Assembly (NCBI GenBank): GCA_002509745.1 | Contig: DAWK01000110.1 | Location: 1 to 23,483, forward strand | Source: Methanobacteriaceae archaeon UBA349 | GTDB taxonomy: Archaea > Methanobacteriota > Methanobacteria > Methanobacteriales > Methanobacteriaceae | Reading direction: 5' to 3' | DNA: 23,483 nucleotides | Part shown: positions 1 to 12,600 of the stretch, one piece after another | Layout of the letters: each line of letters starts with the position of its first letter | Position numbering within the stretch: position 1 is the first letter of the stretch | The notes under the pieces: generated by a model | Databases searched by the model: none | What the model was told of the DNA's origin: nothing | What the model saw: the letters and a program-made list of their open reading frames with translations, nothing else | Made by a program: the position numbers and the translations under genes

Positions 1-62
1 ATAGTAGATATGATTTTGAATTGATTATATATAAATATACATAGTTTAATGATAACCTTGAC

Positions 63-80
63 ATATAACTATTGTTATAT
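63..80. repeat. Inverted repeat upstream of the DUF192 gene
   Basis: ATATAAC (63-69) and GTTATAT (74-80) are perfect inverted copies around a 4-base loop. The dyad lies just upstream of a TATA-like stretch (87-96, CATATATTTT) and about 150 bases before the DUF192 start, so it could be an operator. In DNA this AT-rich it could also be chance. Nothing else recognisable is in bases 1-227. Confidence 0.3.
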
Positions 81-227
81 CTTCAGCATATATTTTAGGA
101 AAGAATAGTTAGTAATAAAATCCATATATCTAAATTAAATAATTAAATCTATCTTTAAAAGTTATTATTTAATAAAAATTAACTAAAACTATTCTTCAAA
201 TAAATTTTACATTAATATGGTGGTTAA

Positions 228-593
228 ATGAATTCTAAAACTTATTTAGTCAATAAAAGCAAAAATAATAATTTAGGACCTGTAGAATTTGCTGATAGCT
301 TTTTTTCCAGATTTCGTGGTTTAATGTTAAAAAAAGATTTAAAAGCAGGTTTGATTCTTAAAATTCCATCCGGACGAGGCAAAAGAGGTTCAGCAATACA
401 CATGTTCTTTATGAGAATTCCTCTGGACGTCATATTCACAGATGAAGACCTAAAAGTAGTGGATGTGGTTTCACTAGACCCCTGGACAACATATACTCCA
501 AAATTGGCAGCTAGATTTGTAATTGAACTCGAAAAAGGTTTAATTAAAGATTCAGAAACCAAAATTGGTGATTTGCTTGAGTTTAATGATTAA
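228..593 (+). CDS. DUF192 family protein
   Basis: This 121-residue protein fits the DUF192 family, small single-domain proteins found in archaea and bacteria with no settled biochemical role. The family hallmark RFRGLM is at residues 28-33, followed by the conserved [14 protein letters not shown] core (about 57-70) and the DVVSLDPW strand (about 79-86). Many bacterial members carry an export signal, but this one has no signal peptide or membrane segment, so it is probably cytoplasmic. The ATG start is supported by GGTGGT at 219-224, four bases upstream. It is the only plus-strand gene in the left half of the window and faces the HEAT-repeat gene tail to tail across a featureless AT-rich gap (594-785). 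Family assignment is confident; function is unknown. Confidence 0.85.
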   Translation: MNSKTYLVNKSKNNNLGPVEFADSFFSRFRGLMLKKDLKAGLILKIPSGRGKRGSAIHMFFMRIPLDVIFTDEDLKVVDVVSLDPWTTYTPKLAARFVIELEKGLIKDSETKIGDLLEFND

Positions 594-785
594 ATAATGG
601 AATTATTAATTTAAGTTTATGCTCTAAAAATAATCTATCAAATTTAATTAAGTTTTTATTATAAATTAATTTAACAAAATAAGATTAAAATAAAGATTAA
701 ATAAAATAGAAGGATTAATTCAAAATATATGATGAAATAAGAATTAATAATAAAATAAATTTATAAATAAATTATAAATAATTAA

Positions 786-1181
786 TTAATTGGATTTCTT
801 TATAATTTCTGAAATAGCTAGCCGTGCTACTTTTTGAACTACTTCATTTTCATCATCTTTTGAATTTTCCAATTCCTCAAGAGCCCTTTCATCTCCAATC
901 ATTGACAAACTAAGGGCACCAGCATACCTAACACCCGGACTTTCGTCTTTTAATAATTTAATCAAGTTAGGTGTAGGTTTAGAATCATCAAAGGTGCCTA
1001 AAGCAAGAGCCGCGGCCTCTCTAACATGGAAATCTTCATCTTCTAGGGCTTTTATGAGTGGATCTATTGCCCTAGGGTCTCCAACTTCAGCTAAAAGCTC
1101 TGCTGCATCCTCCCTATCATTCCATTCACCATTTTCCAGTTCTTTAACGAGAAAATCAATTCTTTTCATTTCTTCAGCCAT
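786..1181 (-). CDS. HEAT-repeat (PBS lyase-like) protein
   Basis: A 131-residue, all-helical protein built from about three to four HEAT repeats of about 31 residues. The repeat signature is seen at [18 protein letters not shown] (about 33-50), then [10 protein letters not shown], then [21 protein letters not shown] (about 84-104), with a final helix pair. Such short, acidic HEAT proteins resemble the phycocyanobilin lyase-like HEAT family and usually act as protein-binding scaffolds; no catalytic residues are visible. The start at 1181 is fixed by GAGGTG (1187-1192) five bases upstream. A TATA-like box (CTTTTATAATTA, 1259-1248 on the minus strand) suggests its own transcript. The partner is not evident from context. 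Confidence 0.85.
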   Translation of the reverse strand: MAEEMKRIDFLVKELENGEWNDREDAAELLAEVGDPRAIDPLIKALEDEDFHVREAAALALGTFDDSKPTPNLIKLLKDESPGVRYAGALSLSMIGDERALEELENSKDDENEVVQKVARLAISEIIKKSN

Positions 1182-1247
1182 AGAAACACCTCATGATAAA
1201 TAATCTGTGATACATTTAATATTAATTTTACTATTAAAATTTATTAT

Positions 1248-1259
1248 GTAATTATAAAA
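1248..1259 (-). promoter_or_regulatory. Candidate TATA box for the HEAT-repeat gene
   Basis: On the minus strand CTTTTATAATTA lies about 67 bases before the ATG, with room for a start site about 25 bases downstream and a 40-base leader. Low certainty in AT-rich DNA. Confidence 0.3.
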
Positions 1260-1333
1260 GGATTTCAAATGTCCACCAATTTAAATTAAATCCATCCATC
1301 TAAATCAATAAAGAGCTAAAAAATTTTAAGATT

Positions 1334-2026
1334 CTAAATATAATTTAAAACTTGTTCCGGGCTCTTTAAAACAATAACTTCTTCTAAATGAATCAATTTA
1401 TGAGTATTTTTCACGTCCAATTGCCTCATATGGATAGTAATTATTTTACCTCCAGAAACTGCATTGAAAGGGCAGGCCTGTTGACAATCCCCACATCCCA
1501 AGCATTTTAAGAGATTGATTTCAGTTCCAGGAATTATAGCACCTGAAGGACAAGATGCCGCAGCTTCACAAGGTTGACAGTTCTTACATTCTTCTAATTC
1601 CAATTTGGAAGGTAAAACTGTTTCTACATCTCCTGCTTCCATATCAACCGGGACTATTAATGTTTTTACAGCACCTTTACCTGCCTGGGCCACGGCATTG
1701 GTAACTAATGTATCTGCAATCCCATGTACTATTTTAGAGATAGTATTAGAAGTAGTAGGAGAAACCACCAAAATATCGTAGCGTCCCATAGAAAGACGGC
1801 CCGTTATGGGAAAACTAAATTCCTGGTCTTTTTCCATGGCCAATTCCCTATAATAACCACCCGTAACATTTATTACTCTTTCATAAAGGCCATACATCTT
1901 TAATACTTCTTCACCAGCCCTAGAAAGCATTATTGTGACTTCGTGTTTTGAAACTATTTTTTCCAGTGCTTCTACACTTTCTAAAAGAAGATGTCCCGCT
2001 CCGGTAAATGCCCAAGCAATACGCAT
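1334..2026 (-). CDS. DmrX/MJ0208-type flavoprotein with two [4Fe-4S] clusters
   Basis: A 230-residue fusion of an N-terminal flavoprotein fold (residues about 1-140, FTGAGHLL near the start, [25 protein letters not shown] at 88-112 as the FMN-binding region typical of UbiX/Dfp-like flavoproteins) with a C-terminal ferredoxin domain. The ferredoxin part has Cys147, 150, 153, 159 and Cys175, 178, 181, 185, enough for two [4Fe-4S] clusters. This arrangement matches the archaeoflavoprotein MJ0208 family, of which Methanosarcina DmrX reduces dihydromethanopterin to tetrahydromethanopterin. I infer the same role, supported by the neighbouring glyA, whose product uses that coenzyme. Another redox partner is possible. 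The start follows GAGGA by six bases. It is co-directional with glyA but separated by 237 bases containing a terminator-like hairpin, so probably a separate transcript. Confidence 0.75.
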   Translation of the reverse strand: MRIAWAFTGAGHLLLESVEALEKIVSKHEVTIMLSRAGEEVLKMYGLYERVINVTGGYYRELAMEKDQEFSFPITGRLSMGRYDILVVSPTTSNTISKIVHGIADTLVTNAVAQAGKGAVKTLIVPVDMEAGDVETVLPSKLELEECKNCQPCEAAASCPSGAIIPGTEINLLKCLGCGDCQQACPFNAVSGGKIITIHMRQLDVKNTHKLIHLEEVIVLKSPEQVLNYI

Positions 2027-2065
2027 GTTTTTTCCTCGATGTTGTAAATTATTTTAAGTTTCTGT

Positions 2066-2085
2066 AAATATAATATAATATAATT
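2066..2085 (-). promoter_or_regulatory. Candidate TATA region for the DmrX-like gene
   Basis: On the minus strand a run of ATTATATTATATTATATTTA lies 40-60 bases before the start codon, the distance expected for an archaeal TATA box with a short leader. Confidence 0.35.
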
Positions 2086-2235
2086 TTAATTAATTTAATA
2101 AAATTCAGATTATTAACAATAATATCATATTCATTTTATAGTTATTAGCTTAAAAATACCTAAAATGTGATTTCAGTACGTATTTAATTTTTTATATTAA
2201 AATTAATGTTAAAAATAAACTTAAAATAAATAAAT

Positions 2236-2261
2236 AGAAATTTAATGTGTTTTAAATTTCT
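2236..2261 (-). terminator. Hairpin terminator after glyA
   Basis: AGAAATTTAA (2236-2245) and TTAAATTTCT (2252-2261) form a perfect 10-bp stem with a 6-base loop, starting three bases past the glyA stop codon. On the minus strand it is followed by T-rich sequence. Archaeal termination mainly needs U-runs, so the hairpin may equally stabilise the 3' end. Confidence 0.55.
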
Positions 2262-2263
2262 TT

Positions 2264-3532
<1,269 letters not shown>

Positions 3533-3600
3533 ATTTCATCAGCATCCATAATCTATAAGTAGGGATAATTCATTCACATTTTAATGATGGTGAGATGATG

Positions 3601-3613
3601 GTTATAAATATTC
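3601..3613 (-). promoter_or_regulatory. Candidate TATA box for glyA
   Basis: On the minus strand GAATATTTATAAC lies about 70-80 bases before the glyA start. Spacing fits a TATA box with a leader of about 45 bases. The rest of 3533-3780 is AT-rich with nothing else recognisable. Confidence 0.35.
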
Positions 3614-3778
3614 ATATTTTGAAAAATTAATTGCATTCAATATATTAAATTTTAATAATATGTGATAAATAAAAAATGAAGAATTGATAATTATTTCGTT
3701 TTAAACAATTGCAATTAATGATATTATAGAATAAAATGGTTTTATTTTAAATTTAAGAATTAATTGAAATTATATTAA

Positions 3779-3813
3779 AAAAGAAAAATTTAAGGTGAGA
3801 GATTAAATCTCAC
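3779..3813 (-). terminator. Hairpin plus U-run terminator after hdrA
   Basis: GTGAGA (3795-3800) and TCTCAC (3808-3813) form a 6-bp stem around a 7-base loop, beginning three bases beyond the hdrA stop codon. Reading the minus strand it runs straight into TTTTTC and TTTTTT. This is as close to a bacterial intrinsic terminator as anything in the window. Confidence 0.6.
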
Positions 3814-3815
3814 AC

Positions 3816-5798
<1,983 letters not shown>

Positions 5799-5841
5799 TA
5801 GATCACCTTGTACAAGTTGAATCTTATGTCTAATATTGAAT

Positions 5842-5861
5842 AATTTAGGTGAATTTAGGTG
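5842..5861 (-). repeat. Tandem 10-bp repeat in the hdrA leader
   Basis: AATTTAGGTG occurs twice back to back (5842-5851 and 5852-5861 on the plus strand). In the hdrA message this reads CACCTAAATT twice, about 35-55 bases before the Shine-Dalgarno. TCACCT within it is the exact complement of AGGTGA in the hdrA ribosome binding site (5808-5803). Confidence 0.6.
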
Positions 5862-5906
5862 TATCACTAACACATAAAAAGCTTTCTATCCATAATTTTG
5901 AGTAAA

Positions 5907-5916
5907 GTTTATATAC
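5907..5916 (-). promoter_or_regulatory. TATA box of hdrA
   Basis: On the minus strand GTATATAAAC is a strong archaeal TATA box. Transcription would begin about 25 bases downstream, near 5885, giving a leader of about 85-90 bases. That leader contains the tandem repeat at 5842-5861. Confidence 0.5.
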
Positions 5917-5992
5917 TATAACATAAGAGGCGGCTTTATAAGCTTTTTTAATTTATTATGGTCCATTTAGGATTAATGAATGATTATTAAAG

Positions 5993-6833
5993 TTATAAAA
6001 TACTTAATATCAAAGTTAAGCTGATTAAACTCAGAATTGTACTGAAGAATACACATGATGCGGTAAGTTTTATGTCCAAATCATAAGTAATAGCCAGTAC
6101 CACACTGAGCATAGCCGAAGGCATAACTGCCTCTATGATAGTTACTGTCCGTTCTAAGCCGGTTAAACCAGAAATAGATACAATTAAAACGGTTAAAGCA
6201 GGTGAAATTAGCAGTCTTACTACACTTACAAATGCCGCGTCAGTTAAATGTTCTTTAATTCCTTTCAATCTATAGAAAGACCTAAAGATATCATTATAAG
6301 TGGTATAGCTGCTCCTGATAAAAAAGTAAGGACATCAGAAAGCACAAAACCAATAGGGAAATTGAAATAATTGACCATAAGCCCTAAAATTATGCCGTAT
6401 AATGGTGGAAATAGCAGAGCCCTCATTAAAACATCTCTCTTACTTCCCCCAAAACTAGCTAAAAGGATTATTCCCAAGCCAATAAAAACCAAAATAGATC
6501 CTAAATCATAAAATATGGGCCTTACCAGACCATTAACTTTAAAAACACCAAGAGCTATGGGATATCCTAAAAACCCAGAATTTAACATTATAACCGGCAG
6601 CATTATACTCCAGCGGGTTTGGAGTATCCTTTCATTTTACCCCATAAATAGGCTATTAAGCCAGAAAATATGCCTATTAAAATACATATTAGTAGTATGT
6701 GCATTAAAGAAGGAATTAGAAATTTAGCATCACCATATTTTAATAATCCTGACCTTCGCATACCATATCCTAAAAATATCATTATAATTATGGCCAGAAT
6801 TGTTTCTATTAATTTGAAATCCATTTTACTCAC
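5993..6833 (-). pseudogene. Broken AEC-family (auxin efflux carrier-like) permease
   Basis: Three overlapping minus-strand frames together encode one AEC-family membrane transporter of about 300 residues, but no single frame does. Segment 1 (6833-6603) has LGYGMRRSGLLK, typical of the AEC N-terminus; segment 2 (frame entered near 6615) has MLNSGFLGYPIALGVF and ends ...ISLGLSID; segment 3 (to 5993) continues KGIKEHLTDAAF...EAVMPSAMLSVVLAITYDLD, the conserved AEC C-terminal half. Each join is repaired by adding one base: an A near 6618 (giving YSKTRWSIM) and a T near 6269 (giving SIDLKGIKEHL). In addition segment 1 runs from GDAK directly into a later helix, so a stretch of perhaps 30-40 residues (the usual ALP-containing second helix) seems deleted. 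Multiple lesions favour a real pseudogene; sequencing error could explain only the frameshifts. Confidence 0.8.
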
Positions 6834-7054
6834 TTAATATAGAATAACATTAAAAGCAATTAATTTAATTTGCGAATTTCATCAATATTAATTCTTTTTT
6901 TGAAAATCTAATTTAATTAATGATTAATTCAACATGTAAATTAAATCAAAAAAACAAGAAAAATCAAAATTATGATACTAAAGCCTGAAAATACGTATTA
7001 AAAACAATAAAATCGGATTACAATTGATTTAAGGATATTAATTTAAATTCTTAT

Positions 7055-7063
7055 AAAAAAAAA
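7055..7063 (-). terminator. Poly-U terminator after radA
   Basis: Nine A residues on the plus strand give a nine-U run in the radA message, 13 bases past its stop codon. Oligo-U tracts are the main archaeal termination signal. Confidence 0.5.
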
Positions 7064-7076
7064 TGAAATTGTAGAA

Positions 7077-8012
7077 TTAATCCACAATACCTTCCGTAGT
7101 GATCTTAAAGACACTTTCACCTTCAGGTAAGTGAGGACTGTCCACCAAACGAGCAATTCTCTTACCAGCTAATCCTTTCTTCAACCATACTCGATAAGTA
7201 GCTGCGTGACCTAATACGTGACCACCAATAGCTTTAGTAGGGCTTCCAAAGAAAGCATCTGGCCTGGCTTGAACCTGATTAGTTACAAAAACTGCAGTGT
7301 TATAGGTGTTAGCAAGATTTTGCAGTGTGTGCAAATGCTGGTTCAGTTTCTGCTGTCTGGATGCTAGAGCTTCCCTTCCAACATATTCAGCCCGAAAGTG
7401 AGCAGTTAAGGAGTCCACTATAACCAGACGGATATTGGTTCCACTTTGAATTAATTCATTAACTTTTTCAGCCATTAATATCTGGTGACTGGAGTTAAAT
7501 GCACGCGCAATGTGGATTTTTTGTAAAACTTCCTCCATATCCAGTTCAAAACCAGCTGCAATTTGCTCGATTCTTTCTGGACGAAAAGTATTTTCAGTAT
7601 CTATAAAGACACATTCCGCATCTAAACCTCCCTGTTCTGGAGGTAATTGAATTGTAACAGCTAATTCATGCGAAATTTGACTTTTACCAGATCCGAATTC
7701 ACCGAAAACTTCAGTGATGGCCTGAGTTTCTATTCCACCACCTATTAGCTCGTTTAATCCTTCACTTCCCGTGTTTATACGACCAATTTCTTTTCGCCTT
7801 TCCATTACGTCTAAAGCTGTTTCAAAATCAATTTGTTCTGATTTTCTGGCTGCTTCAATTACTTTCTCAGCAACACCTTCACCAATTTCTGCTTTAACAG
7901 ATAATTCTTTAGCTGTAGCTGTTGCAAGTCGCATCATGTCCGCGAATCCAGCGTCTCGAAGTTTTTGGGCAGTTTTTTCGCCTACATTAGGCAAATCTTC
8001 TAATTCTACCAT
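7077..8012 (-). CDS. radA: DNA repair and recombination protein RadA
   Basis: The archaeal RecA/Rad51 recombinase, an ATPase that forms filaments on single-stranded DNA and drives strand exchange. The 311-residue length is normal. From the N-terminus: a helix-hairpin-helix domain (about 5-60, [17 protein letters not shown]), the FETA polymerisation motif (63-66), Walker A GEFGSGKS (104-111), Walker B LVIVD (186-190), and the DNA-binding loop with [13 protein letters not shown] (about 224-236). The Walker A has Ser where many archaeal RadA proteins have Thr, a conservative change. GGGAG at 8024-8020 fixes the start at 8012. The single-stranded DNA-binding protein RPA lies immediately upstream on the same strand, a natural functional partner. 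Confidence 0.95.
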   Translation of the reverse strand: MVELEDLPNVGEKTAQKLRDAGFADMMRLATATAKELSVKAEIGEGVAEKVIEAARKSEQIDFETALDVMERRKEIGRINTGSEGLNELIGGGIETQAITEVFGEFGSGKSQISHELAVTIQLPPEQGGLDAECVFIDTENTFRPERIEQIAAGFELDMEEVLQKIHIARAFNSSHQILMAEKVNELIQSGTNIRLVIVDSLTAHFRAEYVGREALASRQQKLNQHLHTLQNLANTYNTAVFVTNQVQARPDAFFGSPTKAIGGHVLGHAATYRVWLKKGLAGKRIARLVDSPHLPEGESVFKITTEGIVD

Positions 8013-8091
8013 GTTTAATCTCCCTTAAATCTTAATTTATTGAATTTTTTGTTAGTTTATGAAATTTATGTTAATGAATTTATATTGAATT

Positions 8092-8123
8092 TAAAAATTA
8101 AGTTAAATCATAATTCTATGATT
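8092..8123 (-). terminator. Hairpin with short U-run after RPA
   Basis: AATCATA (8106-8112) and TATGATT (8117-8123) form a perfect 7-bp stem with a 4-base loop, six bases past the RPA stop. On the minus strand it is followed by AATTTTT. It may separate the RPA and radA transcripts or sit in the RPA-radA intercistronic region. Confidence 0.4.
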
Positions 8124-8128
8124 ATAAC

Positions 8129-10501
8129 TTATAATTCAAATTCGAGGATTTTTTTAGGATTTAAGCGTATTTCTTCATTATATTCATCAAATTTAGCATC
8201 ACCAATAACCGTTATATGCAATCCATTTAAATCTTCTACTTTGTCTTCTAAAGCACCTTCATCTGCACTTTTGGCAATTATATCTGCAACTTCTGGAGTG
8301 GTCATGCCCAACAGCCTTTCAGCCTGTTTTCCAAAGAAGGTTACTCTAATTTCTCCAGTGTCATCAGCAATTCTTGCAGGAAGCATGAGCAGATATTTTG
8401 GCTCTTCCGCGGTTTCACCGCAGAAATCACAAACATACTCTTCTTCTACTGATTCTAAACGGTTATTACAATTAGGACACCTGTAAGATAATACTCGACC
8501 GCCAAAGGCATCTGTGATTTCTCCAGAAACTTTGATGTTTCTATCTTCCTCATCCAGATCCTCAATATTTCGGGACTGATAAATCATCTCTTCCAGTTCT
8601 TCAAATGTGGCCAGGCCCTCTAAGTCTTTATCTTTAGCTTTAACCATTTGGGTGTTTCTGCCAATACTCAATTCCAGATTGTCATTACGGAAAGTCACTC
8701 TAGGATTTTCTATACGCATAGCATCCCCAATGGTTATTGGAATTTCTGCTTTTTCATCCCACAGAGATGCCCTAATAGCACCAGTATCATCAGCAATTTC
8801 CATGGACCGGACAATTCCCGGGCTTCCATCACTTCGTTGGAACTCATTAGGATCATATAAATCAATAACCCGAGCAATTACCCTCACATTACGATCGTCT
8901 TCTTCCAGATCATCAACTTTTTTAGTTGTGTAAATCATTTCTTCCAATTCTTCCAATGAAGGCAATCCTTCTAAATCTTCAGGCAGAGGATTCATTACCC
9001 TAGCAGTTTTTCCCACGCTGAGATCCACACTATAAAGTCCTAACTTGGTTCGGGCATTTTCTATTCTGAGAGCTTCCCCTAATTTCAAGTTAGTATGGGC
9101 CTTTTCATCCCACAATGAAATTTTAACCGCGCCACTCTCGTCGGCCATATCTGCAGAACGTACTAATCCTGAAGTTCCGTCTTCTCTCTGGAATTCTCGA
9201 GCTTCACTAATAGATACCACACGACCTACAATATCTACTTCTTCCCCATCATCTTCCATTTCACTTATGGTTCCGATTTTAACGGGTTCTAAATGTTTTT
9301 TATATTCTTGAAGAACTTCCCGTAGATTTCCATCAGATTCTGGATTAATAACAATACTAGTATTCCAATTGGTATTCAAACGATATCCAGAAGGAGAGTA
9401 TTCATCAAATTCGGCGTTTCCACCAGTAATTTTTACTATATCTCCTTTGTTAATTTCTAAGTTAGTATCATCATTCCAAAGAGTTACCCGGATGGATCCA
9501 GTATCGTCAATAATTTCTATTGATTTTACTGCTCCAGATTTACCATTTGATCGTTCAAATGTTATAGCATCCTGTACTTTAGTTACCAGACCCATAACCG
9601 TGACATCTTTTACTTCATGGGCGTCTCCTATTTTTAAAACATTTTCTTCAGCTTCAGGAACTTCATAATCTCCCTTAATTATCCGCCCCACCCAGGGATG
9701 AGTTAGAGAAATTTCATCATTTCTCTTACGGCTTTGAGCACCCAATATTTTTATAGAATCTCCTTCCTGAAGGCCCAGTTCCTCGATTAAATCTGTGTCC
9801 TTGTTCCAAAGAGTATAACTAATCTTTCCAGTTTCATCCTGAAGTTCTAGGGAAGCTACCTTACCTTCTTTGCCATCCTTATCAAAGGTTCTTATGCCCG
9901 GAAGCCTTATTATTCTAGCAATTACATTTACTTCCTGATCTTCTTCAATAGAGCCTATAGCAGTAATTTTTTCACTGTAATCGGGTAAATTATCCTCAGA
10001 TTCTATTTTTTCCAGAGTGGATCTAGGCTGAAGATGAATTTCTTTTCTTCCCTGGTAACCATCTCTTACTGCCACCTTATCAATCTCAATTACATCTCCT
10101 TCTTTTATGTTTTTAAGGAGTTTTATGTTTTCAGTCCAGAAAACAACCCTTACCTCTTCTGTTTCATCAGCCAAAATCACATTGGCCACTTTGCCGTTTT
10201 TTCCTTTACGACTGGTAAAAGGCTTTGGATTGGAAACTCTCATTACTCGACCTTTAATTTTTAATTTATCTGCCCCTTCCTCCATTTTTGAAATTTTATC
10301 CATACTATGTTCTTTTTTTTCGGATAATGGAGTATTTTTTTCACTAATGAACTGCCCTACAATCATGCGCGCAATATCAATATCATTCATAAAGCTTACA
10401 TCTTCATAGTCCTTCTTCATTTCGTCCATTTTTTCCAGGAACTCTGTTTCAGATAATTTATCTTCAATTTTCTGATATTCCTGCATTATTTCCTCATTCA
10501 T
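8129..10501 (-). CDS. Replication protein A (single-chain, six OB folds, zinc finger)
   Basis: A single-stranded DNA-binding protein for replication, repair and recombination. The 790 residues contain a helical acidic N-terminus (1-75) and six OB-fold modules: about 79-160, 190-273, 299-386, 421-503, 537-621 and 655-790. The last encloses a zinc finger with C675, C678, C691, C694. Each of the first five modules carries the same core (a charged loop, then DETGxI/DDTGxI and a Trp, e.g. FW121-122, LW231-232, LW341-342, LW463-464, LW580-581). Modules 4 and 5 are near copies, including the preceding linker DLEGLxxxEELEEMIY, which is repeated before module 6. GAGGGA precedes the ATG. The length exceeds that of characterised methanogen RPAs as I recall them. 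radA follows downstream. Confidence 0.92.
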   Translation of the reverse strand: MNEEIMQEYQKIEDKLSETEFLEKMDEMKKDYEDVSFMNDIDIARMIVGQFISEKNTPLSEKKEHSMDKISKMEEGADKLKIKGRVMRVSNPKPFTSRKGKNGKVANVILADETEEVRVVFWTENIKLLKNIKEGDVIEIDKVAVRDGYQGRKEIHLQPRSTLEKIESEDNLPDYSEKITAIGSIEEDQEVNVIARIIRLPGIRTFDKDGKEGKVASLELQDETGKISYTLWNKDTDLIEELGLQEGDSIKILGAQSRKRNDEISLTHPWVGRIIKGDYEVPEAEENVLKIGDAHEVKDVTVMGLVTKVQDAITFERSNGKSGAVKSIEIIDDTGSIRVTLWNDDTNLEINKGDIVKITGGNAEFDEYSPSGYRLNTNWNTSIVINPESDGNLREVLQEYKKHLEPVKIGTISEMEDDGEEVDIVGRVVSISEAREFQREDGTSGLVRSADMADESGAVKISLWDEKAHTNLKLGEALRIENARTKLGLYSVDLSVGKTARVMNPLPEDLEGLPSLEELEEMIYTTKKVDDLEEDDRNVRVIARVIDLYDPNEFQRSDGSPGIVRSMEIADDTGAIRASLWDEKAEIPITIGDAMRIENPRVTFRNDNLELSIGRNTQMVKAKDKDLEGLATFEELEEMIYQSRNIEDLDEEDRNIKVSGEITDAFGGRVLSYRCPNCNNRLESVEEEYVCDFCGETAEEPKYLLMLPARIADDTGEIRVTFFGKQAERLLGMTTPEVADIIAKSADEGALEDKVEDLNGLHITVIGDAKFDEYNEEIRLNPKKILEFEL

Positions 10502-10537
10502 TTAGGTCCCTCTCTTATAATGATGTTCAATTTCTAT

Positions 10538-10550
10538 CTTTATAATATAT
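10538..10550 (-). promoter_or_regulatory. TATA box of the RPA gene
   Basis: On the minus strand ATATATTATAAAG lies 37-50 bases before the RPA start. A start site about 25 bases downstream would leave a short leader carrying just the ribosome binding site. Confidence 0.45.
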
Positions 10551-10611
10551 TAGTGAGAGCTTGTGAAAAGTAATGATTTCTATTGCACACAATCATATAT
10601 TTCACTAGCTA

Positions 10612-10641
10612 GGTAACACCTTATTAAGGAATAGTATTACC
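10612..10641. repeat. Nested inverted repeat upstream of RPA
   Basis: CCTTA (10619-10623) pairs with TAAGG (10625-10629), and GGTAA (10612-10616) with TTACC (10637-10641), giving two nested dyads about 110-140 bases upstream of the RPA start. This is an operator candidate for RPA or part of the divergent regulatory region. Bases 10502-11223 hold no convincing protein gene; this element, the RPA promoter and the leu elements listed next are what I see there, with plain AT-rich sequence from about 10642 to 10885. Confidence 0.35.
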
Positions 10642-10890
10642 AAATATATAAATATTATTATTTTTATTAATAATTTTTATAGATTTAAGAAATATTAATT
10701 AATTCAAGTTAATCGTAGATTTCATTTTAAATTTTTTATATGTATATCAATAGGATATCTAGATAGATATTATTATTGAATAATTGTATAGAAATATAAT
10801 TAATTTTTTTTAATTAAAAATAACTAAAAAAAGGATATGATCCCCAATAAAATAAGGAAATAATTCTAAAATTAGCAAAATTTTTTAAGA

Positions 10891-10900
10891 TTTATATACT
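10891..10900 (+). promoter_or_regulatory. Distal TATA box upstream of leuC
   Basis: TTTATATACT, preceded by an A/T-rich BRE-like stretch, is a strong archaeal TATA box. The predicted start is near 10917-10925, almost 300 bases before leuC, right where the first hairpin begins. Confidence 0.45.
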
Positions 10901-10915
10901 ATCAATATATAATAG

Positions 10916-11081
10916 ATTAACAAACAGCTAGGCTGTTTAAAAATATTTTAAATCTTTTAATATGAAAACTGAAAACGCCCTATATCAAAATTTAAATTCT
11001 ATTTCAATAGAATATGTCCATTACGGAATTTTAAGCAGGGTTTTACGTATTTTGCACTTGAAAAACTTTTTTATTATTTTG
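10916..11081 (+). ncRNA. Candidate small RNA or structured leuC leader
   Basis: Between the distal TATA box and a T-rich stretch lies a segment with several perfect stems: AAACAGC/GCTGTTT (10922-10938, 3-base loop) and ATTCTATT/AATAGAAT (10996-11013, 2-base loop). It ends at CTTTTTTATTATTTT (11066-11080), which could terminate transcription before the proximal promoter. A 40-codon open frame (10962-11084) runs through it but has no ribosome binding site, so I do not call it a gene. It may be an independent RNA, an attenuating leader, or non-functional sequence. No known RNA family is recognised. Confidence 0.25.
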
Positions 11082-11091
11082 TAAATTAATA

Positions 11092-11116
11092 GCCATCCAT
11101 ATTATGGAACTATGGC
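11092..11116. repeat. Nested dyad next to the proximal leuC promoter
   Basis: GCCAT (11092-11096) pairs with ATGGC (11112-11116) and CCAT (11097-11100) with ATGG (11104-11107). It lies about 23 bases upstream of the proximal TATA box, the position of a typical archaeal operator or activator site. Confidence 0.4.
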
Positions 11117-11138
11117 CTGATTTTAATGTTTTTAACAA

Positions 11139-11146
11139 TTTATATC
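11139..11146 (+). promoter_or_regulatory. Proximal TATA box of leuC
   Basis: TTTATATC would start transcription near 11168-11172, giving a leader of about 50 bases with the GGAGG ribosome binding site at 11211-11215. Confidence 0.45.
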
Positions 11147-11221
11147 TAATTTTTAAAAAAATCAACACTTGAAAATAGATTCAATAGAATATTAAATAAA
11201 ATGAAAATAAGGAGGATTGTA

Positions 11222-12486
<1,265 letters not shown>

Positions 12487-12590
12487 TTAATAAATTTTAA
12501 ATAAAATCCTATTATTAATCTACAGCTCAATTAAACTCTGATGCTAAAAAAGGCAAAGTAGGACTAAATAAAACAAATAAAAACAATAGC

Positions 12591-12594
12591 GGTG
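12591..12594 (+). promoter_or_regulatory. Ribosome binding site that decides the leuD start
   Basis: GGTG lies six bases before ATG 12601. The GTG at 12592 that opens the longer frame is part of this site, so translation starts at 12601. Confidence 0.6.
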
Positions 12595-12600
12595 TTTATT

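Noticed and set aside
3596..3633. 11-codon plus-strand frame with GGTGAG in front
   Set aside because: Too short, no recognisable product, and it overlaps the glyA promoter region.
5799..5873. 25-residue N-terminal extension of HdrA
   Set aside because: It crosses the leader repeats, has no ribosome binding site, and the ATG at 5798 has a strong one and gives the normal length.
5932..5948. GCTTTATAAGC followed by six T on the plus strand, resembling a terminator
   Set aside because: No plus-strand gene lies upstream to be terminated. It more likely belongs to the hdrA promoter surroundings or is chance.
5993..6833. Three separate small membrane proteins
   Set aside because: Together they reconstruct one AEC permease in order with one-base joins, so a broken gene is the simpler reading.
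8040..8486. 148-codon plus-strand frame opposite the RPA 3' end
   Set aside because: Ser-rich antisense shadow of the RPA coding sequence with no start signal. The same holds for the other plus-strand frames across 8.6-10.4 kb.
10962..11084. 40-codon open frame upstream of leuC
   Set aside because: No ribosome binding site, AT-rich, and no protein-like pattern. Kept only as part of the candidate RNA leader.
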